From positions 3,038,001 through 3,102,000 of the forward strand of contig NZ_OZ244111.1 in the NCBI RefSeq assembly GCF_965215655.1: 64,000 bases of DNA, given 5' to 3'. The translations under genes were made by a program, and so were the position numbers. How positions within the stretch are numbered: the stretch's first letter is position 1; each line of letters begins with the position of its first letter. The notes below the pieces were generated by a model. The model worked only from the letters and a program-made list of their open reading frames with translations. It had not been told where the DNA came from and made no database searches. Below, piece after piece: positions 7,964 through 17,022 of the stretch. This stretch comes from Nioella sp965215655. GTDB taxonomy: Bacteria > Pseudomonadota > Alphaproteobacteria > Rhodobacterales > Rhodobacteraceae.

Positions 7964-8755
7964 ATGTCTGCGGCACTCGACATGACAGCAAGCGATGCGG
8001 TTGAGGTGATCAACCGGGGGGGCGAAGGCCCCGTCGTTCTGCTGTGCGAACATGCCTCGCATCACATTCCCGCCCGCTATGACGGCCTTGGGCTGGCACC
8101 GCAGGACCGGCACAGCCACGCCGCCTGGGATCCCGGCGCGCTTGGCGTCGCGCGGGAATTGTCTAACCTGTTGGATGCGCCGCTTGTTGCCAGCCGCGTG
8201 TCGCGGCTCGTCTATGATTGCAACCGCCCGCCCGAGGCCGCCAGCGCCATGCCTGCCCGGTCCGAAGCCATCGACGTGCCTGGAAATCATGGCCTTTCAG
8301 CCGATCAGCGGGCCGAGCGGGAATCCACGGTCTATCGCCCTTTCTGCGATGCGGTCGGGGCGGTTCTGGACGGTCGCCGGGTCAGCCAGTCTCCCACTGC
8401 GCTGGTGACCGTCCACAGCTTCACCCCGGTATTTCACGGACGCACCCGCGCGGTTGAGATCGGTATTCTGCACGACACCGACACCCGCATTGCCGATGCG
8501 ATGCTGGACAATGTCACCGCTTTGCCGCACCGCCATGTGGACAGAAACGAGCCATATGGCCCCGCCGATGGCGTCACCCATTCCCTGCGGCTGCACGGGA
8601 TCGACCGCGACTTGCCGAACGTGATGATCGAAATCCGTAACGACCTGCTGACGAGTGAGGCCGATCAAGCGGCGCTTGCCCGTGAAATTCATCTGCTTCT
8701 GGTCCCCGCGCTGGCGACTTTGGGCCTGACCGATCAGGAGGCCGGGAATGCCTAG
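7964..8755 (+). CDS. N-formylglutamate amidohydrolase family protein
   Basis: A 263-residue zinc amidohydrolase of the FGase/HutG-like fold. Visible motifs are VVLLCEHASHHIP (metal-binding start), HAAWDPGALGVARELS, SRLVYDCNRPP, VTVHSFTPVF and the IEIRNDLL region near the C-terminus. The family hydrolyses N-formyl-L-glutamate, but distant members act on other N-acyl amino acids. It opens a rightward operon with a TRAP transporter and a glutamine-synthetase-like ligase. It could therefore be the hydrolase that releases glutamate from gamma-glutamyl intermediates. That role is inference. Its stop overlaps the next start by 8 nt. Confidence 0.85.
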   Translation: MSAALDMTASDAVEVINRGGEGPVVLLCEHASHHIPARYDGLGLAPQDRHSHAAWDPGALGVARELSNLLDAPLVASRVSRLVYDCNRPPEAASAMPARSEAIDVPGNHGLSADQRAERESTVYRPFCDAVGAVLDGRRVSQSPTALVTVHSFTPVFHGRTRAVEIGILHDTDTRIADAMLDNVTALPHRHVDRNEPYGPADGVTHSLRLHGIDRDLPNVMIEIRNDLLTSEADQAALAREIHLLLVPALATLGLTDQEAGNA

Positions 8756-9344
8756 GGTCATCCTCGCCTATATCCGCGCCATCGACCGGATGAACCGCTT
8801 CATCGGGCGGATCGCGATGTATCTGATCTTCGTGCTGATCGGCATCCTGCTGTGGAGCTCGATCTCCAAGACCTTCTTCAACCCGGCGCAGTGGACGCTG
8901 GAAACCGCGCAATTCGTGATGGTCGCCTATTACATCCTTGGCGGTCCCTACTCGGTGCAGCTTGGCTCGAACGTGAGAATGGACCTGTTCTATGGCAACT
9001 GGAGCCCGCGCACCAAGGCCTGGGTCGATGCCTTCACCGTGTTGTTCCTGATTTACTACCTTGTCGTGCTGTTCATCGGCGCGGTCAGTTCCACCGCCTA
9101 TGCGCTTGGCTACTTCGGGATGGAGCCCTTCACCTTCTTCCGCGATCTAGCCTGGGCGTTCCTGACCGGCGGGTTCAGCGGCGCGGCAGAGGAAATCGGC
9201 TTTCTCGAACGCAGCCCCACGGCGTGGCGTCCCATCCTGTGGCCCATCAAGGTCACGCTTTGCATCGGTGTCTTCCTCATGATCCTTCAGGCCTCGGCTG
9301 AGTTCTTCCGCGATATCGGCCGCATTCGCGGGGAGGATCTGTGA
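8748..9344 (+). CDS. TRAP transporter small permease subunit (DctQ type)
   Basis: A 198-residue membrane protein with four hydrophobic segments (about 20-40, 60-78, 100-120, 165-185). It has the WTLETAQFVMVAYYILGG region and the RMDLFYGNWSPRTKAW loop typical of DctQ-like proteins of the larger, mannitol/chloroaromatic-type TRAP group. It overlaps the amidohydrolase end by 8 nt and its stop overlaps the DctM start (TGATG). It couples with DctM and the periplasmic binding protein for sodium-driven uptake. Confidence 0.88.
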   Translation: MPRVILAYIRAIDRMNRFIGRIAMYLIFVLIGILLWSSISKTFFNPAQWTLETAQFVMVAYYILGGPYSVQLGSNVRMDLFYGNWSPRTKAWVDAFTVLFLIYYLVVLFIGAVSSTAYALGYFGMEPFTFFRDLAWAFLTGGFSGAAEEIGFLERSPTAWRPILWPIKVTLCIGVFLMILQASAEFFRDIGRIRGEDL

Positions 9345-10666
9345 TGTCCTATGAACTCATCGCAATCATGATGTTCAGCTCGATGATGCTGATGCTGTTT
9401 ACCGGGCAGCGCGTCTTCGGGGCCATCGGCTTTGTCGCGGCTTTGTCGGGCGTTCTGCTTTGGGGTGTGGGCGGCATCGAGATCCCCTTCGCCAACGCGA
9501 TGAAGCTGATGCGCTGGTATCCACTGCTGACGCTACCGATGTTCATCTTCATGGGCTACATCCTGTCGGAATCGAAGATCGCCGACGATCTTTACAAGAT
9601 GTTCCATGTCTGGATGGGGCCGGTGCGCGGCGGGCTGGCCATTGGCACGATCGGGCTGATGGTGCTGATTTCGGCCATGAACGGGCTGTCAGTCGCGGGC
9701 ATGGCCATCGGCGCCACCATCGCGCTGCCGGAACTGCTGCGCCGGGGCTATGACAAGATCATGGTGACAGGCGTCATTCAGGCCGGATCCTCGCTTGGCA
9801 TCCTGGTGCCGCCCTCGGTCGTGTTGGTCCTATACGCGATGATCGCGCGCCAGCCGGTGGGGCAGCTGTGGCTGGCGGGCGTTCTGCCCGGCCTGATGAT
9901 GGCCGCGATGTTCATCATCTACATCTATGTCCGCTGCCGCATTCAGCCAGAGCTTGGCCCTGCGTTGCCAGAGGAAGAGCGTAACGTGCCCATGGCCGAG
10001 AAACTGCGCCTGCTGCGCGCCGGGCTGCTGCCGCTGGTCATCTTCGCCACGATGATGGTGCCCTTCGTCAATGGCTGGACCTCGCTGGTAGAAAGCTCTG
10101 CCATCGGGGCGCTGACGGCCTTCGTGGCCGCCGTGCTGAAGGGCCGGATGACGAAAGAGGTGTTCGAGACCTCGGTGCGCAATACGCTCGGCATCTCCTG
10201 CATGTTCATGTGGATCATCCTGGCCGCACTTGGCTTTGGCGCGATCTTTGACGGGCTTGGCGCGGTGAATGCGATTGAGAGCCTGTTCACTGAACAATGG
10301 GGCCTTAGCCCCTGGATGATCCTCATCCTTATGCAGCTATCCTTCATCGTTATGGGCACCTTCCTTGATGACACCGCGATGCTGGTGATCGTCGCGCCGC
10401 TTTACGTGCCGCTGGTCGATGAGCTTGGCTTCAACCTGATCTGGTACGGCGTGCTCTACACGATCACCACGCAGATCGCTTATATGACGCCGCCCTTCGG
10501 CTACAATCTCTTCCTGATGCGCGCCATGGCCCCGCCCGAGATCGGCCTGCGCGACATCTATCAGTCCATCATCCCCTTCGCGCTCGTGATGGTACTGGCC
10601 CTGACGCTGGTCATGGTCTTCCCGCAGATCGCGCTTTGGCTGCCCGATTATGTCTACAACCGATAG
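9344..10666 (+). CDS. TRAP transporter large permease subunit (DctM type)
   Basis: A 440-residue, roughly 12-segment permease. Recognisable DctM features are LPMFIFMGYILSES, GLSVAGMAIGATIALPELLRRGY, GSSLGILVPPSVVLVLYAM, a FLDDTAMLVIVAPLYVP block and MTPPFGYNLFLMR near the end. ATG 9344 is preferred over the GTG three bases upstream because it gives the usual overlap with the DctQ stop. The substrate cannot be read from sequence. The operon context suggests a small amine, amino alcohol or acylated amino acid. Confidence 0.93.
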   Translation: MSYELIAIMMFSSMMLMLFTGQRVFGAIGFVAALSGVLLWGVGGIEIPFANAMKLMRWYPLLTLPMFIFMGYILSESKIADDLYKMFHVWMGPVRGGLAIGTIGLMVLISAMNGLSVAGMAIGATIALPELLRRGYDKIMVTGVIQAGSSLGILVPPSVVLVLYAMIARQPVGQLWLAGVLPGLMMAAMFIIYIYVRCRIQPELGPALPEEERNVPMAEKLRLLRAGLLPLVIFATMMVPFVNGWTSLVESSAIGALTAFVAAVLKGRMTKEVFETSVRNTLGISCMFMWIILAALGFGAIFDGLGAVNAIESLFTEQWGLSPWMILILMQLSFIVMGTFLDDTAMLVIVAPLYVPLVDELGFNLIWYGVLYTITTQIAYMTPPFGYNLFLMRAMAPPEIGLRDIYQSIIPFALVMVLALTLVMVFPQIALWLPDYVYNR

Positions 10667-10674
10667 CAAACAGA

Positions 10675-10689
10675 CCCCGCGAACCGGGG
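10675..10689 (+). other. Short intercistronic hairpin between dctM and dctP
   Basis: CCCCG (10675-10679) and CGGGG (10685-10689) form a 5-bp stem with loop CGAAC, between the permease stop and the GGAG of the binding-protein gene. It may act as an mRNA stability or processing element that raises binding-protein level over permease. There is no T-run, so termination is unlikely. Confidence 0.35.
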
Positions 10690-10714
10690 CACCCCATCAA
10701 CAAGGAGAAGTGAC

Positions 10715-11749
10715 ATGACGACAAGACGTAAGTTCCTGCAAACCGCAGGGGTCGGCGCGGCGGCGGCCGGGCTGGCAACGCCTGCCATCGCTCAGAACAC
10801 CATCACCTGGCGGATGCAGACCTATGCCGGTGCGGCCCTGGCCGAGCATGTGATCACCCCGGCGATCAACATGTTCAACCAGATCGCAGGAGACCGCATG
10901 CAGATCGAGCTGTTCTATGCCGATCAGCTGGTGCCCACGGGCGAGCTGTTCCGCGCCATGCAGCGCGGCACGATCGACGCGGTGCAATCGGACGACGACT
11001 CCATGGCCTCGCCCACGGAAGTGACGGTGTTCGGCGGCTATTTCCCCTTCGCCTCGCGCTACTCGCTCGACGTGCCAGTGCTGTTCAACCAGTACGGGCT
11101 GAACGAGATCTGGGACGAGGCCTATTCGGCGGTCGGTGTGAAACACATCTCCGCCGGTGCCTGGGACCCTTGCCATTTCGCCACCGTCGATCCGATCCGC
11201 AGCCTTGCCGATCTTCAGGGCAAGCGGGTCTTCACCTTCCCGACCGCTGGCCGCTTCCTCAGCCAGTTCGGCGTGGTTCCGGTGACCCTGCCCTGGGAAG
11301 ATATCGAAGTGGCCGTGCAGACGGGCGAGCTCGACGGCATCGCGTGGTCGGGCATCACCGAGGATTACACCGTCGGCTGGTCGAACGTGACCAACTATTT
11401 CCTGACCAACAACATCTCGGGGGCCTGGGCCGGATCGTTCTTCGCCAATATGGACCGCTGGAACGAACTGCCCGAAGACCTGCAGACCCTGTTCCGTGTC
11501 TGCTGTGACCAGTCGCACTACTATCGCCAGTGGTGGTACTGGGGCGGCGAGGCCGCGCTGCGCGTTCACGGCACCGACATGGAACTGACCTCGATCCCCG
11601 ATGAGGAATGGGCAACGGTCGAAGCTGCCGCGCAGGAGTTCTGGGAAGAGATCGCCGCCGAGTCCGAAACGAAACGGCGTGTGGTGGAAATCTTCCGGCA
11701 GTATAACGCGGATATGCAGGCCGCTGGCCGGCCCTATCGCTATACCTGA
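10715..11749 (+). CDS. TRAP transporter periplasmic substrate-binding protein (DctP type)
   Basis: A 344-residue binding protein with a twin-arginine leader (TTRRKFLQTAG, R4-R5, cleavage near TPAIA). The DctP fold follows: WRMQTYAGAALAEHV, then GELFRAMQRGTIDAVQSDD, LADLQGKRVFTFPTAGRF and the IEVAVQTGELDGIAWSGI segment that carries ligand-binding residues. AAGGAG lies 8 nt before the start. It is the ligand-recognising part of the TRAP system encoded just upstream. A hairpin sits between it and the ligase gene. Confidence 0.93.
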   Translation: MTTRRKFLQTAGVGAAAAGLATPAIAQNTITWRMQTYAGAALAEHVITPAINMFNQIAGDRMQIELFYADQLVPTGELFRAMQRGTIDAVQSDDDSMASPTEVTVFGGYFPFASRYSLDVPVLFNQYGLNEIWDEAYSAVGVKHISAGAWDPCHFATVDPIRSLADLQGKRVFTFPTAGRFLSQFGVVPVTLPWEDIEVAVQTGELDGIAWSGITEDYTVGWSNVTNYFLTNNISGAWAGSFFANMDRWNELPEDLQTLFRVCCDQSHYYRQWWYWGGEAALRVHGTDMELTSIPDEEWATVEAAAQEFWEEIAAESETKRRVVEIFRQYNADMQAAGRPYRYT

Positions 11750-11760
11750 TCACGGTCCCG

Positions 11761-11787
11761 CCTCGGCCCGCCACGTCCGGGCCGGGG
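11761..11787 (+). other. Intercistronic hairpin after the TRAP binding protein
   Basis: CCTCGGCCCG (11761-11770) pairs with CGGGCCGGGG (11778-11787), giving a 10-bp GC-rich stem with one G-U pair and a 7-nt loop. It lies 12 nt beyond the dctP stop and lacks a T-run. It may partly shield the upstream message or attenuate the enzymes downstream. Confidence 0.4.
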
Positions 11788-11815
11788 CACTCCCAATGCC
11801 TTACAGGAACACACC

Positions 11816-13177
11816 ATGTCCGCCATCCTGAGTTTCGACACCCTGAAAGACCAAGTCGCCAACGGCACCGTGGATACCGTGCTGGTCTGCGCGGTCGACA
11901 TGCAGGGCCGCCTGATGGGCAAACGTTTCCATGCCGTGAACTTCGTCGAAAGCGCGTGGAAGGAAACCCATTGCTGTAACTACCTGCTGGCCACCGATCT
12001 GGAAATGGCAACGCCCGATGGCTACGCCTCGACCAGCTGGCGGGCGGGCTATGGCGACTATGTGATGAAGCCGGACCTGAGCACCCTGCGCCCGGTGCCG
12101 TGGCTGGAAGGCACCGTCATGGTGCTGTGCGATCTGCTGGATCACCACACTCATGAAGACGTGCCCCATTCGCCCCGCGCGATCCTGAAACGCCAGGTCA
12201 AGCGGCTGGAAGCTATGGGCTATGACGCCATGATGGCGACCGAGATCGAGTTCTTCCTGTTCGAGAAGAGCTTTGACGAGATCCGCAAATCAGGCTTCCG
12301 CGACATGCAGCCGATCAGCGGCTACAACGAAGATTACCACATCTTCCAGACCACCAAGGAAGAACACGTGATGCGGCCGATCCGCAATCACCTCTATGCG
12401 GCGGGCATCCCGGTGGAGAATTCCAAGGGTGAGGCCGAGACCGGCCAGGAAGAGTTGAACATCCGCTATTCAGCGGCGCTCAACACCGCCGACAATCACA
12501 CCATCGCCAAGAACGCGGTGAAGGAGATTGCCTGGCAGAACGGCCATGCGGTGACGTTCCTGCCCAAGTGGCACCATGACAAGGTCGGCAGTTCCAGCCA
12601 TGTGCATCAGTCGCTGTGGAAAGACGGTGCGCCGGTCTTCTACGACGAAAACGACCCGCTTGGCATGTCGGACCTGATGAAAAGCTACATGGCCGGGCTG
12701 ATCAAATATGCCAGCGATTACACCTGTTTCCTCGCCCCCTATATCAACAGCTACAAGCGCTTCCAGAAGGGCAGCTTCGCCCCGACCCGCACGGTCTGGT
12801 CGGTTGACAATCGCACCGCCGGGTTCCGCCTGTGTGGCGAGGGCAGCAAGGCCGTGCGCGTGGAATGCCGCATCGGCGGGTCCGACATGAACCCCTATCT
12901 CGCCATGGCAGCGATGCTGGCCGCAGGCATCAAAGGCATCGAGGACGAGCTTGAGCTTGAGGCCCCCTTCAAGGGCGACGCCTATGAGGGCGATGTGGGC
13001 CACATCCCCGGCACCCTTCGCGACGCGGCCGAGACCCTGCGCAATTCGGCCATGTTGCGAGAGGCCATGGGCGATTGGGTGGTCGACCATTACACCCGCG
13101 CGGCCGAGGTGGAGATCGAGGATTTCGACCGCGTTGTGACCGATTACGAGGTCGCGCGCGGGTTCGAGCGGGCCTGA
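11816..13177 (+). CDS. Glutamine synthetase-like gamma-glutamyl-amine ligase
   Basis: A 453-residue member of the glutamine synthetase superfamily. The beta-grasp N-domain is followed by catalytic motifs MATEIEFFLF (metal glutamates), ETGQEELNIRYSAAL, PKWHHDKVGSSSHVHQSLW (ATP/metal histidine region), NSYKRFQKGSFAP and RLCGEGSKAVRVECRIGG. Its sequence resembles the PuuA/GlnT type that joins glutamate to amines rather than to ammonia. Placement with a TRAP transporter, two dehydrogenases and an N-formylglutamate-type amidohydrolase supports a role in gamma-glutamylating an imported amine. The substrate is unknown, and true glutamine synthesis is the alternative. Confidence 0.85.
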   Translation: MSAILSFDTLKDQVANGTVDTVLVCAVDMQGRLMGKRFHAVNFVESAWKETHCCNYLLATDLEMATPDGYASTSWRAGYGDYVMKPDLSTLRPVPWLEGTVMVLCDLLDHHTHEDVPHSPRAILKRQVKRLEAMGYDAMMATEIEFFLFEKSFDEIRKSGFRDMQPISGYNEDYHIFQTTKEEHVMRPIRNHLYAAGIPVENSKGEAETGQEELNIRYSAALNTADNHTIAKNAVKEIAWQNGHAVTFLPKWHHDKVGSSSHVHQSLWKDGAPVFYDENDPLGMSDLMKSYMAGLIKYASDYTCFLAPYINSYKRFQKGSFAPTRTVWSVDNRTAGFRLCGEGSKAVRVECRIGGSDMNPYLAMAAMLAAGIKGIEDELELEAPFKGDAYEGDVGHIPGTLRDAAETLRNSAMLREAMGDWVVDHYTRAAEVEIEDFDRVVTDYEVARGFERA

Positions 13178-13180
13178 GCC

Positions 13181-13585
13181 ATGTCCGCGCGCGATGTGTT
13201 CCAGCCGGTGCTCGACCGGTATCTGCAGGCATACACCGCCCATGACAGCGCGGGCTGTGCGGCGGAATTCACTTCGGACGGGCAGATCTTCTCGCCCTAT
13301 GGGCCGCCTGCCACGGGCACCGCGGCGCTGAAGGCCGCGCATGACAGCTGGTTCGAGGAAGGCGAGTTCAATAAATCCATGACCATCCTCGAAGCCCGCG
13401 CAGAGGGTGGCATCGGCTTCTGCAGCCTGCTCTACTCAGCGAATGTCACCGCCCCGGACGGCCAGGTCCTTCGGATCGTCGGCACTGGTCTCAGCACCTT
13501 CCTGCGGCAGGCCGACGGCAGCTGGAAAATCCGCCACACAAGCCTCAACGAGCTTGAGGAACAGAAAGAAAGCGCCCTCGCATGA
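13181..13585 (+). CDS. NTF2/SnoaL-like protein
   Basis: A 134-residue protein of the NTF2-like superfamily (DUF4440/SnoaL type). The fold is suggested by LDRYLQAYTAHDSAGCAAEFTSDG, the GPPATGTAALKAAHDSWFE helix and the C-terminal sheet ending GSWKIRHTSLNE. Such proteins can be isomerases, hydrolases or non-enzymatic binders, so no reaction is assigned. It starts 3 nt after the ligase stop and overlaps the aldehyde dehydrogenase start by 4 nt, so it belongs to the same operon. Confidence 0.8.
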   Translation: MSARDVFQPVLDRYLQAYTAHDSAGCAAEFTSDGQIFSPYGPPATGTAALKAAHDSWFEEGEFNKSMTILEARAEGGIGFCSLLYSANVTAPDGQVLRIVGTGLSTFLRQADGSWKIRHTSLNELEEQKESALA

Positions 13586-14961
13586 GCCTTCTCAATTGCA
13601 TCTCGCCGATCGACGGATCGGTATTCGCCGAGCGCACAACGCTTGAAACGTCAGCCGCGCGCGCCCTGGTGGACCGCGCCCGCGCGGCGCAGGCGGATTG
13701 GGCCGCCCGGCCCCTGTCCGAACGTGCTGAACTGGTTATGGCCGGTGTTGCCGCCGTGGGTGCCATGAATGACGAGATCGTGCCGGAACTGGCCCATATG
13801 ATGGGTCGTCCGGTACGCTATGGCGGTGAGTTTGGCGGCTTCAACGAACGCGCCAGCCATATGGCCGCGATTGCAGAAGGGGCTCTGGCCGATATCGCCG
13901 TGGGTGAGGACGCCACCTTCAAACGCTACATCAGGCGCGTGCCCCATGGCGTCGTCTTCGTCGTGGCCCCTTGGAACTACCCCTACATGACCGCGATCAA
14001 CACGGTCGCGCCCGCCCTGATCGCGGGCAACACGGTGGTGCTGAAACATGCCACGCAAACGCTGTTGGTGGGTGAACGCATGGCCCGCGCCTTTCATTCG
14101 GCTGGCGTGCCCGAAGACGTGTTCCTCAATGTCTTCCTCGACCACGACACGACATCGGCCCTGATCGCGGACGGGGCCTTCGATTTCGTCAATTTCACCG
14201 GATCGGTCGGCGGGGGCCGCGCGATGGAACGCGCGGCAGCGGGCACATTCACCGGCCTTGGGCTGGAGCTTGGCGGCAAGGACCCCGGCTATGTGATGGA
14301 AGACGCCGATCTGGATGCGGCGGTTGCCACGCTGATTGACGGGGCCATGTTCAATTCCGGCCAGTGCTGCTGCGGGATCGAGCGGATTTACGTTCACGAA
14401 AGCCTGTTCGACGCCTTTGTGGAAAAATCTGTTGCGCTGGTCAAAACCTACAAGCTCGGCAATCCGCTTGACCCGGAAACCACGCTCGGCCCGATGGCGA
14501 GCACCCGGTTCGCCGATGAGGTTCGCGCGCAGATATCGGAGGCCGTTGCGGCGGGTGCCGTCGCCCACATCCCCACTTTCGCGGAAGATGACGGCGGCGC
14601 CTATCTGACCCCACAGATCCTGACCGGCGTGACCCATGACATGCGCGTGATGCGCGATGAGAGTTTCGGCCCCGTCGTCGGCATCATGCCCGTGAAGGAT
14701 GACGAAGAAGCCATCGCGCTGATGAATGACAGCGAATTCGGCCTGACTGCCAGCCTATGGACCGCCGATATCGAGCGCGCCATGGCCGTGGGTGACCGGG
14801 TTGAGACCGGCACCGTCTTCCTCAACCGCGCCGACTATCTCGACCCGGGCCTGTGCTGGACCGGCTGCAAGAACACCGGGCGCGGCGGTGGCCTGTCGGT
14901 TATCGGCTACCACAACCTGACCCGTCCCAAATCCTACCATCTCAAGAAGGTGACCAAATGA
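13582..14961 (+). CDS. NAD(P)-dependent aldehyde dehydrogenase
   Basis: A 459-residue aldehyde dehydrogenase. It shows VVAPWNYPYMTAINTVAPALIAGN (substrate/cofactor entry), NFTGSVGGGRAM (Rossmann turn), GLELGGKDPGYV (general-base glutamate) and FNSGQCCCGIERIYV, where the central cysteine is the nucleophile. ESFGPVVGIMPV completes the family pattern. It overlaps the genes on both sides by 4 nt. Together with the iron alcohol dehydrogenase that follows, it could oxidise a gamma-glutamylated amino alcohol to the acid. The order of oxidation is inferred. Confidence 0.93.
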   Translation: MSLLNCISPIDGSVFAERTTLETSAARALVDRARAAQADWAARPLSERAELVMAGVAAVGAMNDEIVPELAHMMGRPVRYGGEFGGFNERASHMAAIAEGALADIAVGEDATFKRYIRRVPHGVVFVVAPWNYPYMTAINTVAPALIAGNTVVLKHATQTLLVGERMARAFHSAGVPEDVFLNVFLDHDTTSALIADGAFDFVNFTGSVGGGRAMERAAAGTFTGLGLELGGKDPGYVMEDADLDAAVATLIDGAMFNSGQCCCGIERIYVHESLFDAFVEKSVALVKTYKLGNPLDPETTLGPMASTRFADEVRAQISEAVAAGAVAHIPTFAEDDGGAYLTPQILTGVTHDMRVMRDESFGPVVGIMPVKDDEEAIALMNDSEFGLTASLWTADIERAMAVGDRVETGTVFLNRADYLDPGLCWTGCKNTGRGGGLSVIGYHNLTRPKSYHLKKVTK

Positions 14962-16103
14962 GTCTCACCGGAAACTGGTCCTACCCGACCGCGATCAAAT
15001 TCGGCGCTGGCCGCATTGCCGAACTGCCCGAGGCCTGCGCCCAAACCGGCATGAAACGCCCGCTGCTGGTCACCGACCGGGGCCTGCGCGATCTGCCGAT
15101 CACCACGGCAACGCTGGATATCATGGAAGCCGCCGGGCTTGGCCGCGCGATCTTCGCCGATGTGGACCCGAATCCGAACGAGATGAACCTCGCCGCCGGG
15201 CTGGAGGTCTACAAGGCGGGCGGTCATGACGGGGTCATCGCTTTTGGCGGCGGCTCTGGCCTCGATCTGGGCAAGATGGTTGCCTTCATGTCGGGGCAGA
15301 CCCGGCCCGTTTGGGACTATGAGGATATCGGCGACTGGTGGACCCGAGCGGATCCCGCTGGCATTGCCCCGATCATCGCCGTTCCAACGACCGCAGGCAC
15401 CGGGTCCGAGGTGGGGCGCGCCAGCGTCATCACCAATTCCGTGACCCATGTGAAGAAGATCATCTTCCACCCCAAGGTGTTGCCATCGGTCGTGATCGCC
15501 GACCCGGAACTGACCGTCGGCATGCCGCAGGCGATCACGGCAGGCACAGGGCTCGATGCTTTCGCCCATTGCGTGGAGGCCTTCAGCAGCCCGCATTACC
15601 ACCCGATGAGCCAGGGGATTGCGCTGGAAGGCATGCGGCTGGTGAAAGAGTACCTGCCGCGCGCCTACGCCATCGGCACCGATATCGAGGCACGCGCCCA
15701 GATGATGAGCGCCGCCGCCATGGGCGCGACCGCTTTCCAGAAGGGTCTTGGCGCTATCCATGCGCTCAGCCACCCGATTGGCGCGGTCTACGGCACCCAT
15801 CACGGCACCACCAACGCCGTCTGCATGCCCGCCGTGCTGCGCCTGAATGCCCCGGCCATCGCGCAACGGTTCGATATGGCTGCTGCCTATCTTGGCATCG
15901 AAGGCGGGTTTGCCGGGTTTCAGACCTTCGTGCAGGCGTTCAACGACAGCCTCGGCATCCCGCGCAGTCTGTCCGAGATGGGTGTCGGCCGCGACCGCAT
16001 CGACGAGCTGACGGCAATGGCCTTGGAAGACCCCTCCTGCGGCGGCAATCCGGTCACGTTGACGGCAGAGAACGTCAAGGCGCTGTTCGAAGAGATCATC
16101 TGA
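14958..16103 (+). CDS. Iron-containing (group III) alcohol dehydrogenase
   Basis: A 381-residue Fe-dependent alcohol dehydrogenase. The NAD-binding GGGSGLDLGK segment and VPTTAGTGSEVGRASVIT are visible. The metal ligands lie in TGLDAFAHCVEAF and GAIHALSHPIGAVYGTHHGTTNAV. ATG 14958 overlaps the aldehyde dehydrogenase stop (ATGA), which favours it over upstream in-frame starts. A strong terminator follows at 16131, so this is probably the last gene of the operon. Confidence 0.93.
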   Translation: MSLTGNWSYPTAIKFGAGRIAELPEACAQTGMKRPLLVTDRGLRDLPITTATLDIMEAAGLGRAIFADVDPNPNEMNLAAGLEVYKAGGHDGVIAFGGGSGLDLGKMVAFMSGQTRPVWDYEDIGDWWTRADPAGIAPIIAVPTTAGTGSEVGRASVITNSVTHVKKIIFHPKVLPSVVIADPELTVGMPQAITAGTGLDAFAHCVEAFSSPHYHPMSQGIALEGMRLVKEYLPRAYAIGTDIEARAQMMSAAAMGATAFQKGLGAIHALSHPIGAVYGTHHGTTNAVCMPAVLRLNAPAIAQRFDMAAAYLGIEGGFAGFQTFVQAFNDSLGIPRSLSEMGVGRDRIDELTAMALEDPSCGGNPVTLTAENVKALFEEII

Positions 16104-16130
16104 ACGGCGGTTTTCCCGTTTGATCATTCC

Positions 16131-16165
16131 CCCGGGGCGGGTCTACTCTGCGCCCCGGGTTTCTT
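16131..16165 (+). terminator. Rho-independent terminator of the RpiR-linked catabolic operon
   Basis: CCCGGGGCG (16131-16139) and CGCCCCGGG (16151-16159) form a perfect 9-bp stem with an 11-nt loop, followed by TTTCTT. It lies 27 nt after the alcohol dehydrogenase stop and before the ATG of the next gene. Confidence 0.75.
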
Positions 16166-16185
16166 ATGACCATAGGACAGCAGAT

Positions 16186-17013
16186 ATGAACAGCGCAGCA
16201 CCGGAGAGCGGAATCGACTGGGAAGATGCCTTTGCCAATGCCGATCACATTCCCGGCGGCGACGGCTTTCCGGCCATCTGGGAACAGCGCGCACAGGCGT
16301 TTCGGGATAGCTGGCCCCATTGCGAGTTGGACATTCCCTATGGGGTCGCCCCGCGCGAACGGTTCGATCTGTTCCGGCCGGATGGGCTGACCAGAGGCCT
16401 CGTCGTCTTTGTCCATGGCGGCTATTGGATGCGGATGCACAAGGGACTGTATTCGGACCTGGCCGCTGGACCTTTGGTACGCGGTTGGGCGGTCGCCCTG
16501 CCGAGCTATACATTGGCCCCCGAGGCCAGGATCGCGGGCATCACACGCCAGATCGGCGCGGCCATCTGCAAGGCTGCCACGATGGTCGACGGGCCGATCC
16601 GGCTGGCCGGGCACTCCGCCGGGGGGCATCTGGTGACAAGGATGATCTGCAAAGGTGGGCCACTACCTGCAACGGTCAGCGAGCGGATTGAACGGGTCAT
16701 TTCCATCAGCGGTGTCCATGACCTGCGCCCCGTCCGCCTGCATTCGATGAATGAAACGCTGCAAATTGATGAGCATGATGCCGAAACCGAAAGCCCTGTG
16801 CTGATCGACCCTCTGCCCGGTAAATCCGTGACCTGCTGGACCGGCGCATTGGAGCGTCCGGAGTTCCTGCGCCAGTCGCAGATCCTGGCAGAAGCCTGGG
16901 CCGAAAAGACGGACATCTCGCCCTCGGTCTACGATCCCGGTCGTCACCATTTCGATGTCATCGACGGGCTGAAACAGGCAGACCATCCCCTGACACTATC
17001 GCTGCTTGGCTGA
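16186..17013 (+). CDS. Alpha/beta hydrolase, arylformamidase-like
   Basis: A 275-residue alpha/beta hydrolase. VVFVHGGYWMRM carries the HGGYW oxyanion-hole motif characteristic of arylformamidase-like (kynurenine formamidase type) and BD-FAE-like esterases. LAGHSAGGHLVTRM holds the GxSxG nucleophile elbow, and the C-terminal GRHHFDVIDG supplies the catalytic histidine. The ATG at 16186 follows a terminator, so it may be transcribed separately. Its substrate is unknown; tryptophan breakdown or hydrolysis of an N-acyl amine are both possible. Confidence 0.8.
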   Translation: MNSAAPESGIDWEDAFANADHIPGGDGFPAIWEQRAQAFRDSWPHCELDIPYGVAPRERFDLFRPDGLTRGLVVFVHGGYWMRMHKGLYSDLAAGPLVRGWAVALPSYTLAPEARIAGITRQIGAAICKAATMVDGPIRLAGHSAGGHLVTRMICKGGPLPATVSERIERVISISGVHDLRPVRLHSMNETLQIDEHDAETESPVLIDPLPGKSVTCWTGALERPEFLRQSQILAEAWAEKTDISPSVYDPGRHHFDVIDGLKQADHPLTLSLLG

Positions 17014-17022
17014 GAGGTCGCG

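Noticed and set aside
11816..13177. Housekeeping GlnA glutamine synthetase
   Set aside because: It sits in a catabolic TRAP operon without glnB and resembles the PuuA/GlnT-type ligases; not fully excluded.
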